DNA of 64,000 nt from Pseudomonas chlororaphis (GTDB taxonomy: Bacteria; Pseudomonadota; Gammaproteobacteria; Pseudomonadales; Pseudomonadaceae). Position numbers and translations under genes: made by a program. Shown here piece after piece: positions 61,660 to 64,000 of this stretch. Under the pieces are notes generated by a model. The model was not told the origin of the DNA. It saw only the letters and a list, made by a program, of their open reading frames with translations, and searched no databases. The stretch spans positions 248,001 through 312,000 of the forward strand of contig NZ_MOAL01000001.1 of NCBI RefSeq assembly GCF_003731765.1. The letters run 5' to 3'. Each line of letters starts with the position of its first letter. Position 1 is the stretch's first letter.

Positions 61660-62583
61660 TTACAGGCGCTGGGTCAGAAAAGCAAAGTACTGCTGGCGGA
61701 AGTTCGCCGTCTCGTTGGCCAGGTGATGCCGGGCCTCGGGCAGCATCAACACCTCGGGCTGATCGAACTTGCCGCAGATCACCTGCAAGTTGTGCTGCCA
61801 GTCCACCGTCATGTCTTGCTGCCCTTGCACGATCAACGGGCGGCGCGAACTGGAAGGCGCCGCTTCCAAACGCTTGATCCAGCGCGCCAAGGCCCCGACC
61901 CACGCCGTAGGCAGACGCAAGGGTTGCAAGGGATCGGCCTGCAGGAACGAAAGAAACCCCAGGTCGTGGGAGTTCTCGCTGAAGCGCCGGGCAATGCCGG
62001 TGACGAAGGGCCTGAGCAAGTAGTAACTGAGGATCGACCAGCCCCAGGAGCGCGGCCGCACCAGGGGCGACAGCAGAATCACCTGCCCCTGGGCCGGGCT
62101 TTGCGCGCCGTGGTTGAGCAGGTGGTCAATGACAATCGCCCCGCCCGTGCTCTGCCCGAACAGGTGCCAGGGCTGTGGCAATGCCAGGGAGCGAGCCTGC
62201 TCGAACAATCCCTCCATCACCGCCTGATAGACCGCGAAGTCGTCGATGCTCGCCCGCTCGCCGCTGGATAAGCCATGGCCCGGCAGGTCGCAGGCAATCA
62301 CCACGAACTGCCGCGCCAGAGCCCACTCGATCACGTGCCGGTACAGACCCATGTGGTCGTAGAAACCGTGGAACAGAAACATCGTGGCCACCGGCTGCTC
62401 GGGCCACCAGACCTGGCTGACCACCTCGTACGCCCCAACCTGAAAGCGCCCCAGGCGACTGGCCACCGGCAAATCCAGCCCATAGAAGCGCTGATAGGCC
62501 TGGGCCTGGGCCGACAGTGGCTGGCCGGCGTGCAAGGGCTGCAGGCTGGCACGCAAGTGATCGGGGTCGAACGTCGCGGACAT
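61660..62583 (-). CDS. Alpha/beta hydrolase, serine aminopeptidase / monoacylglycerol-lipase type
   Basis: 307 aa. Oxyanion HGFYDHMG, nucleophile GQSTGG, likely acid Asp in GQQDMTVDW and catalytic His in ARHHLANE. This order fits the S33/Hydrolase_4 group, which includes lysophospholipases. No signal peptide. Convergent with the DUF2059 gene; the gap holds a GCGGGC/GCCCGC hairpin near 61622-61638. Start at ATG 62583 with GGAA upstream. Confidence 0.85.
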   Translation of the reverse strand: MSATFDPDHLRASLQPLHAGQPLSAQAQAYQRFYGLDLPVASRLGRFQVGAYEVVSQVWWPEQPVATMFLFHGFYDHMGLYRHVIEWALARQFVVIACDLPGHGLSSGERASIDDFAVYQAVMEGLFEQARSLALPQPWHLFGQSTGGAIVIDHLLNHGAQSPAQGQVILLSPLVRPRSWGWSILSYYLLRPFVTGIARRFSENSHDLGFLSFLQADPLQPLRLPTAWVGALARWIKRLEAAPSSSRRPLIVQGQQDMTVDWQHNLQVICGKFDQPEVLMLPEARHHLANETANFRQQYFAFLTQRL

Positions 62584-62692
62584 GACAATTTCCAAAGAGT
62601 GGCGGCTGGAGCAGAACGGGCTTTATAGGCCTGCGATATTCATCTGTCGCGGCAAGCATGGCAAGCTACGCGACCTTCGAGGACCGACGCCC

Positions 62693-63274
62693 ATGCTCCA
62701 GCGCTACCGCACACCCTTGCTTGCCAGCCTGCTCGCCCTTGTCTGTGCCGCAGTGCTGTGGGCGGCTTATGACTGGTTCCAGGGCCGCTACCTGCGGGCC
62801 TTCAACGAGCACACAGCGGTGTTTTCCGGCGATGCCCTGCAACTGCCCGCCGAGCTGGCCGGCCCCGGGCCCATCCGCCTGGTGCACTTCTGGGACCCGG
62901 CCTGCCCGTGCAATGTCGGCAATCAGCAACACCTGGCCGAACTCATCGAGCACTACAGCACCCAGGGTGTGGAATTCTACGGGGTACAGAAACCCGGCAG
63001 CCACGGCCAGTTGCCCGCCAACCTGGAGCGCCTCAAGCACCTGCCCACTCTGCCAGGCGCCGAGCAGATCCCCGCCAGTCCGGCGGTGGCGATCTGGGAC
63101 CGCAACGGCAAGCTGGCCTACTTCGGCCCCTACAGCGAGGGCCTGACCTGCAACAGCAGCAACAGCTTTATCGAGCCAATCCTCAAGGCCTTGCAGGACG
63201 GGCGCCCGGTGAACGCCACCCACACCTTGGCCGTGGGCTGTTATTGCCCCTGGCCGAACCCGAAGCCCAGCTAA
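62693..63274 (+). CDS. DUF6436-type thioredoxin-fold membrane-anchored protein
   Basis: 193 aa. One N-terminal transmembrane segment (residues about 9-27), then a periplasmic thioredoxin-like domain: LVHFWDPACPCNVGN has a CPC active site instead of CxxC, and ASPAVAIWDRNGKLAYFGPY contains the cis-proline. Two further cysteines lie in AVGCYCPWP at the C-terminus. It probably handles disulfides or peroxides in the periplasm; the CPC motif makes a standard oxidoreductase role uncertain. GAGGACCGACGCC precedes the ATG. Confidence 0.78.
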   Translation: MLQRYRTPLLASLLALVCAAVLWAAYDWFQGRYLRAFNEHTAVFSGDALQLPAELAGPGPIRLVHFWDPACPCNVGNQQHLAELIEHYSTQGVEFYGVQKPGSHGQLPANLERLKHLPTLPGAEQIPASPAVAIWDRNGKLAYFGPYSEGLTCNSSNSFIEPILKALQDGRPVNATHTLAVGCYCPWPNPKPS

Positions 63275-63376
63275 GGCATTCGCGACTATTCAAGGACGGC
63301 GATACGCGGCGGCCGAGACTTGTGCTAAATGTTCGCAGTGATCGCCACGAGGCCACCGCCACCCCAAGGAGCCCGC

Positions 63377-64000
63377 ATGAAACGCAGCTTGACCGTACTC
63401 GTCGTGTTGATTCTCGCGCTGTTGCTGGGCGCCGGCGGCTACCTGTACAGCAAGCTGCCAGTGCGCCAGGGCCTGGTGGAACTGAACGGCCTGCAGGGCT
63501 CGGTCACGGTGCGCTACGACGAGCGCGGCGTGCCCCATCTACGAGCGGAAAACGAAACCGACCTGTACCGGGCCCTGGGCTATGTGCATGCCCAGGACCG
63601 GCTATTCCAGATGGAAGTCCTGCGGCGCCTGGCCCGGGGTGAACTGGCGCAGGTCCTCGGCCCGAAACTCCTGGACACCGACAAGCTGTTCCGCAGTCTG
63701 CGTATCCGTGACCGCGCCGCGAGCTACGTCGCCGGCCTGGATCGCCAGTCCCCGGCGTGGAAAGCCCTGGAAGCCTATCTGGACGGAATCAACCAGTACC
63801 AGGACAGCCACAGCCGGCCCTTGGAGTTCGAAGCCCTTGGGATCCCCAAGCGCCCCTTCACCGCCGAGGACACCATCAGCGTCGCCGGCTTCATGGCCTA
63901 CAGCTTTGCCGCAGGCTTGCGCACCGAGCCGGTGCTGACCTATGTGCGCGATCAGCTGGGTGCCGATTACCTGAAAGTGTTCGACCTCGACTGGCAACCC
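63377..64000 (+). CDS. Penicillin acylase family protein (3' end outside the window), HacB-like
   Basis: The frame is open from ATG 63377 to the window end (208 residues visible of an expected ~790). AAGGAG lies ahead of the ATG. N-terminal signal or anchor MKRSLTVLVVLILALLLGAG, then the alpha-chain blocks of Ntn acylases: VRYDERGVPHLRAENE, GYVHAQDRLFQMEVLRRLARGE and LEFEALGIPKRPFTAED. The autoprocessing Ser of the beta chain is beyond the edge. By gene order it corresponds to PA0305 (HacB), an acyl-homoserine-lactone acylase, so quorum-signal degradation is possible; a general amide hydrolase is the alternative. Confidence 0.86.
   Translation, partial: MKRSLTVLVVLILALLLGAGGYLYSKLPVRQGLVELNGLQGSVTVRYDERGVPHLRAENETDLYRALGYVHAQDRLFQMEVLRRLARGELAQVLGPKLLDTDKLFRSLRIRDRAASYVAGLDRQSPAWKALEAYLDGINQYQDSHSRPLEFEALGIPKRPFTAEDTISVAGFMAYSFAAGLRTEPVLTYVRDQLGADYLKVFDLDWQP

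Overview
The window is a chromosomal stretch of a high-GC gammaproteobacterium, almost certainly a Pseudomonas of the P. fluorescens group. The evidence is the codon use, the dense short-spacer operons, the REP/REPIN repeats with a GTAGGAGCCGGCTTGCCGGCGA core, and a gene order that (from memory) matches the PA0371 to PA0305 part of P. aeruginosa PAO1 with several insertions. I see no tRNA, rRNA, CRISPR, prophage, integrase or insertion sequence. It reads as core genome with accessory modules. The first gene (M16 peptidase-like) and the last gene (penicillin-acylase family) run off the edges.

Layout. 1-5.5 kb: inactive M16 subunit, rsmD, YheT-type hydrolase, AraC regulator, SseA-type sulfurtransferase. 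4.8-9.3 kb: a laoR / laoC-laoB-laoA long-chain alcohol oxidation locus with a palindrome in the divergent promoter. 9.4-13.4 kb: coaD, fdx, mutM, an HDOD gene, rlmI. 13.5-17.6 kb: three related membrane genes (two full DUF4153 paralogs and a short relative). 17.9-19.8 kb: ilvD. 19.9-23.7 kb: an MBOAT acyltransferase with two SGNH proteins, a probable O-acetylation system without any polymer-synthesis gene beside it. 23.9-27.2 kb: a secreted phosphorylcholine-phosphatase-like HAD enzyme, cystine transporter tcyP, folA. 27.3-30.1 kb: a DUF2868 membrane protein and DUF3482 GTPase with overlapping ends.

30.1-36.7 kb is a phosphonate module: a PhnZ-type HD diiron oxygenase, a FAD amine oxidase, a three-gene 2-aminoethylphosphonate-type ABC transporter and a LysR regulator, all on the minus strand. 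36.9-39.7 kb: cadA/cadR metal resistance with a clear CadR operator. 39.7-44 kb: PAP2 phosphatase, thyA, lgt, TauE/SafE transporter, NRDE protein. 44.1-47.7 kb: rppH-ptsP and a HAD phosphatase. 47.8-50 kb: a DUF2269 / SDR-DoxX / DUF2269 membrane cluster. 50-52.4 kb: ilvA and rpiA, divergent. 52.4-54.4 kb: two SdiA-regulated-type propeller paralogs. 54.5-58.1 kb: FAH-family hydrolase, D-2-hydroxyglutarate dehydrogenase and serA, the last two divergent around a long inverted repeat. 58.2-64 kb: DUF4399 protein, periplasmic binding protein, DUF523 protein, a PPHD-type prolyl hydroxylase, DUF2059 protein, an alpha/beta hydrolase, a thioredoxin-like DUF6436 protein and the start of an acylase.

Functionally the core genes cover branched-chain amino acid synthesis (ilvD, ilvA), serine synthesis (serA with its 2-hydroxyglutarate-recycling partner), folate/thymidylate (folA, thyA), cofactor synthesis (coaD), translation (rsmD, rlmI) and nitrogen-PTS control (ptsP). 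The accessory modules concern nutrient scavenging (long-chain alcohols, phosphonates, phosphorylcholine, cystine), metal export and envelope modification.
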